A DNA stretch of 64,000 bases from contig NZ_CAMVTE010000003.1 of the NCBI RefSeq assembly GCF_947170395.1, forward strand, positions 1-64,000. Direction: 5' to 3'. The DNA is from an uncultured Methanobrevibacter sp. Its GTDB lineage: Archaea > Methanobacteriota > Methanobacteria > Methanobacteriales > Methanobacteriaceae. Position 1 is the stretch's first letter. Every line of letters begins with the position of its first letter. A program made the translations under genes and the position numbers. This document shows, piece after piece, positions 1-10,696 of the stretch. The notes under the pieces are model-generated. The model made no database searches and was not told where the DNA came from. It was given only the letters and a program-made list of their open reading frames with translations.

Positions 1-2
1 CC

Positions 3-485
3 GCTGGAGAAATCGCAGATGGTGTATTAATTAACGCATCTAACCCTAAAGATTATGAAGCAGCTATGCCTATGATCAAAAAAGGTATTGAAGCAGCTGG
101 TGGAGACAAAGCATTTGATGTAGGTGCATACACTGCAACTTCCATCGGACCTGACTCAGACGCAGCTAAAAACGCAGCTAAAATTGTAGTTGCATTTATT
201 GCAGCAGGTTCCCCACCTCCAGTTATCGAAAGACACGGATTACCTGAAGGATTCAACACCCAAATGGGTGAATTCTTAGCTAAAGGTGACTTCGGTGGAG
301 CTATCGGTGCTGTAACTGACGAAGCATTAGACGCATTCTCAGTATGTGGTACTCCTGATGAGTTCATTCCAAAAATTGAAGGCTTAGCTGAAATGGGTGT
401 AACTCAATACGTAGCAGGTTCCCCTGTTGGTAAAAACGTAGAAGAATCCATTAAATTATTAGGAGACGTAATTGCAAGTTTCTAA
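3..485 (+). CDS. mer: 5,10-methylenetetrahydromethanopterin reductase, C-terminal part (5' end outside window)
   Basis: Frame is open from the window edge ([34 protein letters not shown]...); C-terminal Mer-like sequence, ends TAA at 485. Confidence 0.85.
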   Translation, partial: AGEIADGVLINASNPKDYEAAMPMIKKGIEAAGGDKAFDVGAYTATSIGPDSDAAKNAAKIVVAFIAAGSPPPVIERHGLPEGFNTQMGEFLAKGDFGGAIGAVTDEALDAFSVCGTPDEFIPKIEGLAEMGVTQYVAGSPVGKNVEESIKLLGDVIASF

Positions 486-623
486 ACTTGCTTACTCTTT
501 CTTTTTTTATTTTTTTAAACCATTATACACAACTTAACAACAAAACTATTTTTCAACAACAATTTTAATTATAAAAAAATCCTAATTATATAATATTATA
601 ATTATTATATTGCAGGTATTATA

Positions 624-1706
624 ATGGAAATTGAAAATTTATGTAAAGACATTAGACAAAGAGCTTTTGAGAGAAAAGATCCAAAAACTCCAGAACAGGT
701 TGGGGCAAGTTGGTATAATGATGACTTGACTTATGATGGTGTTTCAAAAACATTATTTATCATATTGCCTACACCAGGATGTGCTTGGGCACTTGGTGAC
801 AGTGGCGGATGCACAATGTGCAGTTACGTTTCAGACTGTACATTAGAGCCAATAGATACCGAAACAATTTTAAGGATTTTCAACCAGCATCTCGAAAGGC
901 ATCCAATAGCTGAAGAGGATAAGATTTCAGTGAAACTGTTTGCTTCAGGAAGTTTTTTAAACCCATATGAACTTCCAAAGGATGCTCGTGATGAAATTCT
1001 AAAAACATTGGTTAATTTAGGTAATGTGACTGAAATCATTGTCGAGTCAAGACCGGAATATGTTAAAGAGGATGTTCTGGATGAGATTTTTGAAATTATC
1101 GGAGATACACTGTTTGAAGTAAGCATTGGCCTTGAAACATCCAATGACTATACTCGTCTTAAAAAAATCAACAAAGGTTTTACCCGCCAGGACTTTGAAG
1201 ATGCAGTGAAACTAATGCAGAATCTAAAGGAGACTAAAGGATACAATTTAAAATCAAAAGCATATATCTTTGTAAAACCAATTTTGGTATCTGAAAAGCA
1301 AGCCATTGAAGAAGCAATAGAAACTGCAAGATATTGCGATTCAATTGGAGTAAACCGACTTTCATTTTGCCCTGCAACAATACATGGAGGAACTGTAATT
1401 GAAAGGTTCTGGAGAAAGGGTGCATATCAGCCACCATGGATCTGGTCATGTATTGAAATAATTAATACCGTTAGGGATGAACTAGACATACCCGCCCTTT
1501 TAGATACTTCCGGATTTGGATCTAGACGTGGTCCATACAATTGTAAAAAATGTAATAAAGATTTAAAACATATGATAATAGCTAACAATTTAACTCAAAG
1601 TAAAATAGAGCATGATTGTGAATGTAAAAGAGAATGGTTAGCTGAAATAGAAAATTGCGATATGAATAATTCAACTGTTGAAATAAAGCATATCCCATTA
1701 TATTAA
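624..1706 (+). CDS. Archaeosine biosynthesis radical SAM protein (RaSEA family)
   Basis: PTPGCAWALGDSGGCTMCSYVSDC radical SAM-like Cys motif and family-typical sequence. Confidence 0.85.
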   Translation: MEIENLCKDIRQRAFERKDPKTPEQVGASWYNDDLTYDGVSKTLFIILPTPGCAWALGDSGGCTMCSYVSDCTLEPIDTETILRIFNQHLERHPIAEEDKISVKLFASGSFLNPYELPKDARDEILKTLVNLGNVTEIIVESRPEYVKEDVLDEIFEIIGDTLFEVSIGLETSNDYTRLKKINKGFTRQDFEDAVKLMQNLKETKGYNLKSKAYIFVKPILVSEKQAIEEAIETARYCDSIGVNRLSFCPATIHGGTVIERFWRKGAYQPPWIWSCIEIINTVRDELDIPALLDTSGFGSRRGPYNCKKCNKDLKHMIIANNLTQSKIEHDCECKREWLAEIENCDMNNSTVEIKHIPLY

Positions 1707-1737
1707 TTGATTTCTAGATTACTTAAGGAGAAATTCA

Positions 1738-3558
1738 ATGTTGGAGTTAAAATATTCATCAAAAAAATTGATATTTTTAGTTTTATGCGTGCTGTTAATG
1801 TGTAGCATGCAGGCCTGTGCAGCATGTACTGCAGTATATGTGGGTCCAGAAGTTAGCGATGACGGTTCAATAATTGTTGCCAGAACAAATGATTATCCTC
1901 AAACTTGGGGAAATCATGTCACAGTGACTCCTAGAGTAGAGAATGAATCTGGTCGACTTATGCCCGTAAGTGTGGATGGAACCGTAAAAACAGAACTTCC
2001 TGAAACCACCTATCAATACACCGCAACACCATATATGAATAGTACAATAGCGTCCAACAAAGAGGCAGTTTATGATGCGGCTGCATGCACTAATGAATAC
2101 GGTGTAGCCATGACCATGTCTGTTACAGCATTTCCAATCGATAATGCATTGGAAGCTGACCCATTAGTAGAAGATGGGCTTTGTGAAGATGCCGCTACAG
2201 ATCTTGTGATTTGTCAGAGCAAAACGGCTAGAGAAGCTGTAGAGGTTCTTTTGGGAATCATTGATAAATATGGCAGTAGCGAGTCAAATATTGCTCTCAT
2301 TGCTGATCAGAGTGAAGCGTGGTATGTGGAGATGTATACTGGACATCAGTATGCTGCAGTAAAATTGCCGGCAGACAAAGTATCCGTTTTTGGTAATGAG
2401 TATTGTTTAGAGTACTTATCTGATTTTGATGAATTTATTATATCTAAAGGATTAATTAGTCTTGCAGAGGAAAATGGTTTTGCCATATATGGTAAAAATG
2501 GTGAAATCAATCTGTTTGAAACATATTCCGGATTTACTCTAGATTACGGGCATCTGAGGACTTGGATTGGACACCAACTTCTAGCACCTTCAAAATTCAG
2601 TGCAGATTACAATCCTTACACCATATATCCGCTCTGTTTTACACCAGATAAGAAGGTTTCAGTGCAAGACGTCTGTCAAATTTTACGTAATAGATACGAA
2701 GGAACCGAATATTCTCCTGATGAGACCGGTAGAACCGATGTATATGCAATTGGAAATGATGTTACTCTAAGTGCCCATGTAATACAGGTGTTTCCAGACC
2801 TTCCAGCAGAAATGTCATGCGTTAGCTGGGTTAGTTCTGGTCCAGAACTTTATGGAGTGTTTGTACCAATATCCAATGCTTGTATAAATGTCAGTGAAGC
2901 TTATGGAGCTAATCAACCTGCAGAGGATATGGGAGTGTTTGATACAGATAAATACCCATATTATGTCTTTAAAGAACTTTGCACTCGCTGTATAGGACCC
3001 GACCGCTACAATATTTATGGTCAACCTGTGCAAGAGTACTGGTATAATTTTGAAAGTAATATGTTTGCTGGAATGAGTGAAGTACTCGCACAAGCGGCAG
3101 AAATGGAGGATAGCAATGCCCGAGCAATTTATATTACTTCATACTGTAATGATATGCAGACCAAAGCATTCAAAGAAGCAAAACAACTACTGAAAGTCAT
3201 CCCCCCACTCGCACCTCCTGAAAAAACAATTGCTGAAAATTTAACCAGCAATTCTACTGAAATTGAATACGCTACTGCATTAAAAGACAATAATGGAATT
3301 GCGACAGCTAATGAAAGTACTACAACTGCAATTAATGATGCCAATGCCAACAGCAAAATCTATGATAAGCCGGCTAATGAAAGTACTATAACTGCAATTA
3401 ATGGAGAAAATAACACACACAACCACGATGAAAATACGACTATTGCAATGAACATTAACTTAAACAATGTTGAATATATTATAGCCATGATTTCAATTAT
3501 TACAATGATTATCATTGCGGCAATATTTCTTAAAAAATACAAATATTCAAGCAGTTAA
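1738..3558 (+). CDS. Secreted/membrane-anchored C69-family dipeptidase
   Basis: N-terminal signal, ACTAVYVG Ntn-hydrolase-like start, IVARTNDYPQTWG motif, C-terminal TM segment. Confidence 0.8.
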   Translation: MLELKYSSKKLIFLVLCVLLMCSMQACAACTAVYVGPEVSDDGSIIVARTNDYPQTWGNHVTVTPRVENESGRLMPVSVDGTVKTELPETTYQYTATPYMNSTIASNKEAVYDAAACTNEYGVAMTMSVTAFPIDNALEADPLVEDGLCEDAATDLVICQSKTAREAVEVLLGIIDKYGSSESNIALIADQSEAWYVEMYTGHQYAAVKLPADKVSVFGNEYCLEYLSDFDEFIISKGLISLAEENGFAIYGKNGEINLFETYSGFTLDYGHLRTWIGHQLLAPSKFSADYNPYTIYPLCFTPDKKVSVQDVCQILRNRYEGTEYSPDETGRTDVYAIGNDVTLSAHVIQVFPDLPAEMSCVSWVSSGPELYGVFVPISNACINVSEAYGANQPAEDMGVFDTDKYPYYVFKELCTRCIGPDRYNIYGQPVQEYWYNFESNMFAGMSEVLAQAAEMEDSNARAIYITSYCNDMQTKAFKEAKQLLKVIPPLAPPEKTIAENLTSNSTEIEYATALKDNNGIATANESTTTAINDANANSKIYDKPANESTITAINGENNTHNHDENTTIAMNINLNNVEYIIAMISIITMIIIAAIFLKKYKYSSS

Positions 3559-3683
3559 TGTCAATGTTTTGCCCATTTATATTGGTAAATCATTAAGAAC
3601 GGATTTCATTGCAGAATTATGTTAGATTAATTTTATATAATTAAAAAATGAAATAATAAATTAAATACTTTGGAGAGAATTAC

Positions 3684-4166
3684 ATGAAAACTAAATTCAT
3701 TAGTTTACTGGCAATACTATTAGGAATGGTAATTATCATATTTCCAGTGCTCGGAGTTATTGGGGTAAGTTCGTTAATTGGATTATCCGTATTGTTAGTA
3801 TCCATTTATTTACTTGTATTAGGAGTATCCATAATAGACTATAATACAAGTGGTGCCATAATTGATTTGATTTTAGGTTTGCTGCTATTATTCTTAAGTA
3901 TCGGTTTAATATTCAATCCAACACTCCTTGGATTTTTAACTGAAATCTCATTATACTTTGCAGGAATAATGTTAATAATCGTTGGACTAGCTTCCCTTAT
4001 TAACAACCGCAGCAGCAGATATGGATTTTACATTGGCATATCAGGAATAATTCTTGGCGTATTATACATAATTATTGGAACCTACCTCGCAAATCCAATT
4101 ATTCTCGGCTCATTAATTGGAATATGGTTGGTAATAAGCGGTATATTAAAATTAATGGATAGATAA
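3684..4166 (+). CDS. DUF308/HdeD-like integral membrane protein
   Basis: Hydrophobic 160 aa with repeated GxxLLxxG helices. Confidence 0.6.
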   Translation: MKTKFISLLAILLGMVIIIFPVLGVIGVSSLIGLSVLLVSIYLLVLGVSIIDYNTSGAIIDLILGLLLLFLSIGLIFNPTLLGFLTEISLYFAGIMLIIVGLASLINNRSSRYGFYIGISGIILGVLYIIIGTYLANPIILGSLIGIWLVISGILKLMDR

Positions 4167-4188
4167 ACTATCCTTCTCTTTTTATTTT

Positions 4189-5463
4189 TTGGTGTTAATA
4201 TTGATTGGAATTAGTGCAGATTTTGACCCCGTGCATAAGGGTCATGAAAGATTAATCAGAGAAGCTCAAAAAATTGCGGCTAAAGAAGATAAAAAAGTTG
4301 TTGTGTATTTGAACAAGGGCTATAGTGCAAATCATGCTCCATTTTTTGTTGATTATGAAGCTCGTCGTGAAATGGTGCTGGCTTTAGGTGTTGATGAAGT
4401 CAGGTCTTTTGAAGGCCTTCACCACAGGCTTGTTTTGTCATATAGCGTTCCAATCAGACTTAAACAAATGATTGATGATGGAGTTACTGACTACATCACC
4501 TCAGCAAGCATATCTCTAGATGAAATCAAATCAAAGGCCCAGAAGTTTATTGATGAGGGAAATTTTGTCGGAATGCCTAAGCACTACACAAATAGAAATG
4601 AAATTCGTTGGTATGCATTAAATGAATTTTTAGGCTCTAAACTAAAGTTTCACATTGTCACGGAACTTGACAAATCCAAATACTCCGGAAGGCTAATCAG
4701 GCAATCAATCATAGATAATGGAATGGCAATCCCCTCAAATGTTTATAAGCTAGTTCCAAAAACTACCATCGAAATTCTCGAACGCGAAATTGCTTTAGGA
4801 AATATTCCCGGCCAGAGGAACTGGAACGAGATTTACAAAAGAATGAATACCTACTCAAGAGGAAATCTCGAAAAGATAGCTTACCTTAATGGAAAAACGA
4901 TTAATGAGATTATTAAAAGAAGAGTATATAGAGACCCCGAATCCATTTGGGCTGTTTTTAGAAGATCTGATTACGGACCAGTAATGACCCGTCTTGCAAT
5001 CAGTGCAATTGAAGAAAATGTTACAAAAAGGGAAGTAATGGATTTGATGAAAAGCTATGAGGATAAAGGAGTAATTCCAGATAATCAAAAAGTTCAAAGG
5101 GTAATCGATAGAGCCTGGTATGTCTCAAACAGTGAGCTTCCAGCCAAAGAAGCAAATGAAAAATTTAGAAGTGAAAGTATTGTTGTTGATAATGCCCCTA
5201 CAAGAATCGAGGCTGGATTGAATCTGACAAAATTTGAAACCAAAATTACAAAAGAAGGCATTGCTACCGATCTTTATGTTGATAAAAATGGTAAAATTTC
5301 CGTCCAGTTTAAAAGTGAGGGTAAAAAAATTAAAACTAACCTAAGATTGCCTGCAAAAGAAGTTACTTATTTAAGGTATATTATGGATTCCCATTTCATT
5401 CCGGTTAGCGGATTGATAAAACAAGCAAAAAGAGGATTTAAAGTTGAAGTTACAATTGGTTGA
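4189..5463 (+). CDS. Nucleotidyltransferase-like protein (TmcAL/DUF795-like cytidylyltransferase fold)
   Basis: SADFDPVHKGHERLI (HxGH-type motif); TTG start, alternative at 4201. Confidence 0.6.
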   Translation: MVLILIGISADFDPVHKGHERLIREAQKIAAKEDKKVVVYLNKGYSANHAPFFVDYEARREMVLALGVDEVRSFEGLHHRLVLSYSVPIRLKQMIDDGVTDYITSASISLDEIKSKAQKFIDEGNFVGMPKHYTNRNEIRWYALNEFLGSKLKFHIVTELDKSKYSGRLIRQSIIDNGMAIPSNVYKLVPKTTIEILEREIALGNIPGQRNWNEIYKRMNTYSRGNLEKIAYLNGKTINEIIKRRVYRDPESIWAVFRRSDYGPVMTRLAISAIEENVTKREVMDLMKSYEDKGVIPDNQKVQRVIDRAWYVSNSELPAKEANEKFRSESIVVDNAPTRIEAGLNLTKFETKITKEGIATDLYVDKNGKISVQFKSEGKKIKTNLRLPAKEVTYLRYIMDSHFIPVSGLIKQAKRGFKVEVTIG

Positions 5464-6187
5464 ATTTTTCCAATGCGGCTTTAACCATTACCAAATTTTC
5501 ATCATCAAAATAGTTAATTAACTCTTCTAATTCTTCAGACTTTCTTTTTGGATTATCTAAAGTGTTTTTAATCCTTGATAGGGAGTCATCTTTAAAATTA
5601 TCTCCTTCAGTTATAGAAACTATATCGAAAAATTCATTTTCCAGATTATTATTTTTAGCAATGTCAAAGCTTTCGATTAAAAGTGCAGTAAGTGTTTTCG
5701 TATAGCTGCTTCTAAGTAATTTTAAAAAGGCTGCATCACCAACATTCTCACTGATTATATTTACATTTAAAAACTCATTCAAAAATAGCAATTTCGAAGC
5801 AGAAACTCCAGAAATATATAATGTAGGATTATCCGAATCTATTTTACCGATTATGGCCCCATCCACCAAATCATCAACATATTCATTGATTTCCAATGTG
5901 GTTTCAGGAGAAATGTTATTCAAATCCAAATATATTCCATTTGAGAATTTCCCATATCTTTTAGCTATGCTTAATGCTGTTTTGGGTGATGCTGCTGAAA
6001 TTAAAATATCCGATATTTTGGCAACTTCTTCAAAGGTAGGCGCCACTCCAATATTGAAATCATCGATAGCTTCAATTGTTGATTTTGATCTATTCTCCGT
6101 AGAAGTGACAAATCTTATATCATTGGATTTTATTAATTGTACAATATTTTGAGAAACTTTTCCAAATCCAATCAACCCTATAATCAT
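5450..6187 (-). CDS. NAD(P)-binding 6-phosphogluconate dehydrogenase-like / DUF1932 protein
   Basis: N-terminal GLIGFGKVSQNI Rossmann motif; DUF1932-like C-terminal half. Confidence 0.65.
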   Translation of the reverse strand: MIIGLIGFGKVSQNIVQLIKSNDIRFVTSTENRSKSTIEAIDDFNIGVAPTFEEVAKISDILISAASPKTALSIAKRYGKFSNGIYLDLNNISPETTLEINEYVDDLVDGAIIGKIDSDNPTLYISGVSASKLLFLNEFLNVNIISENVGDAAFLKLLRSSYTKTLTALLIESFDIAKNNNLENEFFDIVSITEGDNFKDDSLSRIKNTLDNPKRKSEELEELINYFDDENLVMVKAALEKFNQL

Positions 6188-6196
6188 AAAATCACT

Positions 6197-7057
6197 TTAT
6201 TTTTTAAAAAGAAGCATATCTTTTAAATCAACACCAATATCACGGGCAATAGTATTGCATTTTGCACATAACAAGAAATAAACATCCTTATCAGATAAAT
6301 CAATTTCTGTTAATCCTTCATAATTTCCCATGCCTTTTGAAATTATGAATTCATGGGATTTGAAGATTTCTCTAAATTCATCTGAAATCTCACTATCAAC
6401 ATAACCTACAGTTCCGGCACCAATTTCAACAATTTCACCAAGCTCGTCAAGCCCGGCTTCCAATGCTTCAGCCATGCAGGCATCATTTAAAATCGGTTCT
6501 GATTTAACTGCAATTGTAATGTCCAAATCATATTCCTTGATTTTTGCCATTAATAACTTATCAAAAACGATCTCCCCAGTATTATCAACTAAATATAATA
6601 CCTTATCATGTTTTTTAAGTGAATTTTCAAACTCTTCAATATCCTTAACAGCTAAATCATTGCCTAAAGATTCATTAATAATTGAATCGATATCATCATC
6701 AAGAGTAAATGCTCCGAAGTCCAGAATATTTCCAATAATAGCTATTTTTACATAATTTTCCAAACTGTCGTTTTCTTTTAAAATCTCCTTGACGTGAGGT
6801 AAATATTTTAGAGCTATTTCGTTTCCTTGAATCTTTTCTTTATAATACGGGTCTTCGCAACCAGTTTTGGTTTTGATAATATTGTGCATTATGGAACCTG
6901 TTTTATTAGAATTAGTGTCCTTTGAAAAATTATCCGCCAGAAAATCAAAAATATCATTCATGATTTCAATTTTAAGCAGATCATCGTCACAAGCCAAATC
7001 CATTGCCTCACGGGCCTGTCTTAAAAAGCATGCCCCACATTCATAACTAATTTTCAA
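6197..7057 (-). CDS. DUF89/ARMT1-like damage-control phosphatase family protein
   Basis: YECGACFLRQAREA, VLYLVDNTGEIVFDKLL motifs. Confidence 0.8.
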   Translation of the reverse strand: MKISYECGACFLRQAREAMDLACDDDLLKIEIMNDIFDFLADNFSKDTNSNKTGSIMHNIIKTKTGCEDPYYKEKIQGNEIALKYLPHVKEILKENDSLENYVKIAIIGNILDFGAFTLDDDIDSIINESLGNDLAVKDIEEFENSLKKHDKVLYLVDNTGEIVFDKLLMAKIKEYDLDITIAVKSEPILNDACMAEALEAGLDELGEIVEIGAGTVGYVDSEISDEFREIFKSHEFIISKGMGNYEGLTEIDLSDKDVYFLLCAKCNTIARDIGVDLKDMLLFKK

Positions 7058-7059
7058 AA

Positions 7060-7263
7060 TTAGCCCCCATAAATAATTTGAACTAACTGAATTTCATCAT
7101 CCTCATCGATTACAGTATCTTCAATTACAAGTTCCCCATTCTGTTTAGAGACAATTGTCTGAGCGGATAACTCCAAATCATTGAGCAAATCTTTAATAGT
7201 ATAATTTTCACTGGGAATTTCCCTTTCTTCATTAATGTTTTTATATTTTAAAGTAAATGACAT
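7060..7263 (-). CDS. MoaD/ThiS-like ubiquitin-fold small protein ending in GG
   Basis: 67 aa, beta-grasp-like, C-terminal IYGG. Confidence 0.75.
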   Translation of the reverse strand: MSFTLKYKNINEEREIPSENYTIKDLLNDLELSAQTIVSKQNGELVIEDTVIDEDDEIQLVQIIYGG

Positions 7264-7267
7264 ATAA

Positions 7268-8185
7268 TCACAATCCTAATTCTTCTAAAAAGGAACATGC
7301 CTTGCAAAGCTCATTGGCTGAAGGTTCACCGCATATTGCGCATCTTCCATGGGCATAATCCTTTTTAAGTTCCTTTTTCAGAATGTTTTTAATTTTATCA
7401 TAACCCCTAAGGGTTGAGTATTTAATTGTAGGATGTTTTTCTGAAAGCTGATTGATTAGTTCAGAAACCTCTCCTCTAAAAGACTGCATTGCATATGGGC
7501 AGCTGTCAAAGTGAACTTCCAACTCCTTTGCAACAACGTAAAGTCCGATTTCACGTTCAGGAATTTCTCTTAAAGGTTTGATTTTAACTGTGAACTCCTC
7601 TGCTTTTGACTCCGTTTTGGCACCAAGTTTAGTCAGATTATCAGTATTTCCTTCAAGATAATTCATCATGATTGCCTGGACTTCGTCATCAAGGTTATGG
7701 CCTGTTGCAATCTTTGTAGCTCCCATCTCACGGGCTGCCTTGTTAATGATGGTGCGTCTGAATACTCCGCAGTATGTGCAGGATCCCTTATGGTTATCTT
7801 TCTGCATTATCTCATCTAGAGTGATTCCATATTCGTCCTTAAGGGATACCACCTTATGTTCAATGCCCAGCCTTTCGGCATGCCTGAGAGCAATATCCAC
7901 ACCGTCCTGGCGGTAATTGTCAATTCCTTCATCAACAGTTACAGCGCAAATATCTATGATGTTTCGCTTTCTGTAGGAGTTTAAAATTTCCAAAACTGTC
8001 ACGCTGTCTTTTCCGCCTGAAAGCGCTACCAAAACCTTATCTCCTCTGTTAAGCAACTTTTCTTTTTTGATTGTTTTTATAACTTTTTTTTCAATAGATT
8101 CAATGAAACAGTCTTTGCATAACAATTGCCCTGACTGCTGCTTTTTGATAATGACTTTAGGATTTCCACATTTACTGCACTGCAT
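7268..8185 (-). CDS. tRNA 2-thiolation protein, NcsA/TtuA/CTU1-like (TIGR00269-type)
   Basis: CSKCG zinc motif, [16 protein letters not shown]-loop, C-terminal CxxC. Confidence 0.85.
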   Translation of the reverse strand: MQCSKCGNPKVIIKKQQSGQLLCKDCFIESIEKKVIKTIKKEKLLNRGDKVLVALSGGKDSVTVLEILNSYRKRNIIDICAVTVDEGIDNYRQDGVDIALRHAERLGIEHKVVSLKDEYGITLDEIMQKDNHKGSCTYCGVFRRTIINKAAREMGATKIATGHNLDDEVQAIMMNYLEGNTDNLTKLGAKTESKAEEFTVKIKPLREIPEREIGLYVVAKELEVHFDSCPYAMQSFRGEVSELINQLSEKHPTIKYSTLRGYDKIKNILKKELKKDYAHGRCAICGEPSANELCKACSFLEELGL

Positions 8186-8193
8186 AATAATAC

Positions 8194-9348
8194 CTACATC
8201 TGTTCTACAAATCTTGCCAACTGGTTTAGGGTGTTGACTTCAAAAACCTGTGCTCCCGCATCCCTATACAATGAAACACAACTGTCAACTACATCCCATT
8301 TATTTCTGTCTTCAGGGTTTAGAATAATAAGCTTTTTGGAATCTCTCACCATTTCCTCAACGAGTTCCACACTGGCAGGAACACCATGGACCTTCGGACC
8401 TGCCCAGTCCCTGCAGTCAGATAAAATAATTATATAAGACTTATTGTTAATATTTGCAACCTCCTGAAACTGCTTGAATGCGGAATACATATCGGAGGTA
8501 CCATGAACCATCATGTTTTTTACACGCATATCCTTAACTTTTACAAATGAATCAATCAAGTATTCTTCCTTTAAGGCTTTGGTAGTTTCAATTACCTTAT
8601 TGTCAAATTCGAATGTTCTTGAACGCTTAAAAGCAGTTTGCGCTGAAAACATCAGCATGAAAAACCAGCTACTGATCCATTCGCATGACCCGCTGATGTC
8701 ATTTAAAAACAAATGCTCATTTTTATGAGGTCTAGGTTTCGCCTTTACAAGCTCCAACGGCACTCCACCATATTTTAAGTTAGCTCGGATGGTTCTTCGA
8801 ATATCAATCTTGTTGGAATGGGTTTGAGTTTTTCTTCTTGAACGTTTATTTGCTATTTTTTTACCCAACCTTTGACATATTTCAAGCATTCTCGGGTCGA
8901 ATCTATTCAGCTTTGTCAAATCCTTATTCATCAGCTCGCCGTCACGTTCAAGCTGCTTGACTTCATCCAAAAGAGGCTGGCCGGAAAGCATTTTTAATTT
9001 TTCATTTTCTGCCTTTTCCTTATTGATTTTTTGAAAAGTATTATTTTGCTTTTTGATAATATATTTATTTGATTTAGGGCCTCTTCCCCTATATGCTTTA
9101 CCCATCTCCAGTTGCTGGTCAGATTCTTTTTTAACTTCCTTTTTAAAAATTTCTTCAAAAACCTTATTGAATTTAGGGATGTCATATCTGTCTTTAACAT
9201 ATATTGCCATCAAAGCTGTTTTTAACAGCTGCCTGTCATCTTCACCTAAATCCATATAAATCCTAACAGCTGATTGTGTGCTTCTAACACTTACTGGCAA
9301 ACCTTCACTTCTAAGCTGAGAGGACAAATTTGCAATTTTTGAAATCAT
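8194..9348 (-). CDS. VWA domain CoxE-like protein
   Basis: [22 protein letters not shown]-like motif; partner of adjacent MoxR ATPase. Confidence 0.75.
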   Translation of the reverse strand: MISKIANLSSQLRSEGLPVSVRSTQSAVRIYMDLGEDDRQLLKTALMAIYVKDRYDIPKFNKVFEEIFKKEVKKESDQQLEMGKAYRGRGPKSNKYIIKKQNNTFQKINKEKAENEKLKMLSGQPLLDEVKQLERDGELMNKDLTKLNRFDPRMLEICQRLGKKIANKRSRRKTQTHSNKIDIRRTIRANLKYGGVPLELVKAKPRPHKNEHLFLNDISGSCEWISSWFFMLMFSAQTAFKRSRTFEFDNKVIETTKALKEEYLIDSFVKVKDMRVKNMMVHGTSDMYSAFKQFQEVANINNKSYIIILSDCRDWAGPKVHGVPASVELVEEMVRDSKKLIILNPEDRNKWDVVDSCVSLYRDAGAQVFEVNTLNQLARFVEQM

Positions 9349-9349
9349 C

Positions 9350-10219
9350 TTATCGTTTATTTAAAATGTCCTTAATGACTCTTTTTTTATCACTTTCGGT
9401 TTTAATTGCCACACCAATACTGCTTTCCAGTGATTCATCCATGTTTTTAGTTCCCAAATTAGAAACTGATTTAACCCAATCAACAGTTCCTCTTACAGAA
9501 GGTTTTTTCATTAAATTAAGATTACGTATATCATGAACCAATCTAACAATCTTTGAGACAACTTCATCATCCGCTTCAGGTATTTTAGATTTGACAATTT
9601 CAATTTCCCGCTCAACAGTAGGATAAGGAATATATAAAAATAAACATCTGTCTTTGGTTTCATCAAGAAGAGACCTTTGTGAATTTGAAGTTAAAATCAC
9701 TATCAAATCATTTTGAAGCTGGAATGTTCCGAGGTCATTGATAGTAATTTCCTGCTCACCCAATGCCTGAAGTAAAAAGCTTTCCACTTCCTCATCAGCC
9801 TTATCAATTTCATCTATCAACAATACTGAATCAGCATCATTTAAAAACGCATTAAGCAAAGGCCTTCTTATAAAGTATTCCTCATCAAATATTTTTTCTT
9901 CAGTGTTTGATTCATTTCTAGCGGCTTCAAGATGCAGCAATTGCTTTTGGTAATTCCACTCCCCTACAATCTGCTCAAATGTAATTCCCTCATAACATTG
10001 AATCCTGAAGAAATCTCTTTCAAATGCTTTAGCAATTACTTTTGCAAGTTCAGTTTTTCCAACACCCGGAGGCCCTTCAATAAGCATAGGTTTTCCTAAA
10101 AGAAAAGATAAATAAACTGTAGTTGATATCTCATTATTTGAGACATAATCTGAGTTTAAAAGTAATTTATCTATGTCTTTTATTGTCATGTTTTCTGTCT
10201 GCAAGATTTTACCTTCCAT
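9350..10219 (-). CDS. MoxR-family AAA ATPase
   Basis: [13 protein letters not shown] Walker [13 protein letters not shown] Walker B. Confidence 0.88.
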   Translation of the reverse strand: MEGKILQTENMTIKDIDKLLLNSDYVSNNEISTTVYLSFLLGKPMLIEGPPGVGKTELAKVIAKAFERDFFRIQCYEGITFEQIVGEWNYQKQLLHLEAARNESNTEEKIFDEEYFIRRPLLNAFLNDADSVLLIDEIDKADEEVESFLLQALGEQEITINDLGTFQLQNDLIVILTSNSQRSLLDETKDRCLFLYIPYPTVEREIEIVKSKIPEADDEVVSKIVRLVHDIRNLNLMKKPSVRGTVDWVKSVSNLGTKNMDESLESSIGVAIKTESDKKRVIKDILNKR

Positions 10220-10328
10220 AATTTTATTGTTAAAATATAATTTAACACAGTTAAATATAAGATTTATGTAATTAGTTATATATTAGTTAATGATTAATAT
10301 ATTATTAATTCAAGGAGGTTAAAAATAT

Positions 10329-10694
10329 ATGGAAACTGATAATGCAATCATAATAATATTATTAATTCTTATTGTATTAGCATTAGGAGCATATTTAGTT
10401 ATAAGTGGAACCGGATTAACATTAGTGCATAATGATGATCCTGTTGTAAATAATACCACCTATACAAATCATACTTCAATAAACAATAGTTCAACAAATT
10501 CAACTCAAACCCACGATACCGGAGCCACTGCACCAACTTCATCCGAAAGTAGCAGCAGTTCAAGTTCCAGCGCATCTGTTTCCCAGAGCAGTTCTCAGAG
10601 CAGCCAATCCAGCGTTGACACTTCAAGCCAATCCCAAGGCGCACAACAAGCCGGACAGGCCGAAGGAACTTATGACCCAAGTGACTTTGATTAG
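10329..10694 (+). CDS. Small single-TM protein with Ser/Gln-rich extracellular tail
   Basis: N-terminal TM then Ser-rich SSESSSSSSSSASVSQSSSQSSQSS; upstream GGAGG. Confidence 0.7.
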   Translation: METDNAIIIILLILIVLALGAYLVISGTGLTLVHNDDPVVNNTTYTNHTSINNSSTNSTQTHDTGATAPTSSESSSSSSSSASVSQSSSQSSQSSVDTSSQSQGAQQAGQAEGTYDPSDFD

Positions 10695-10696
10695 AA

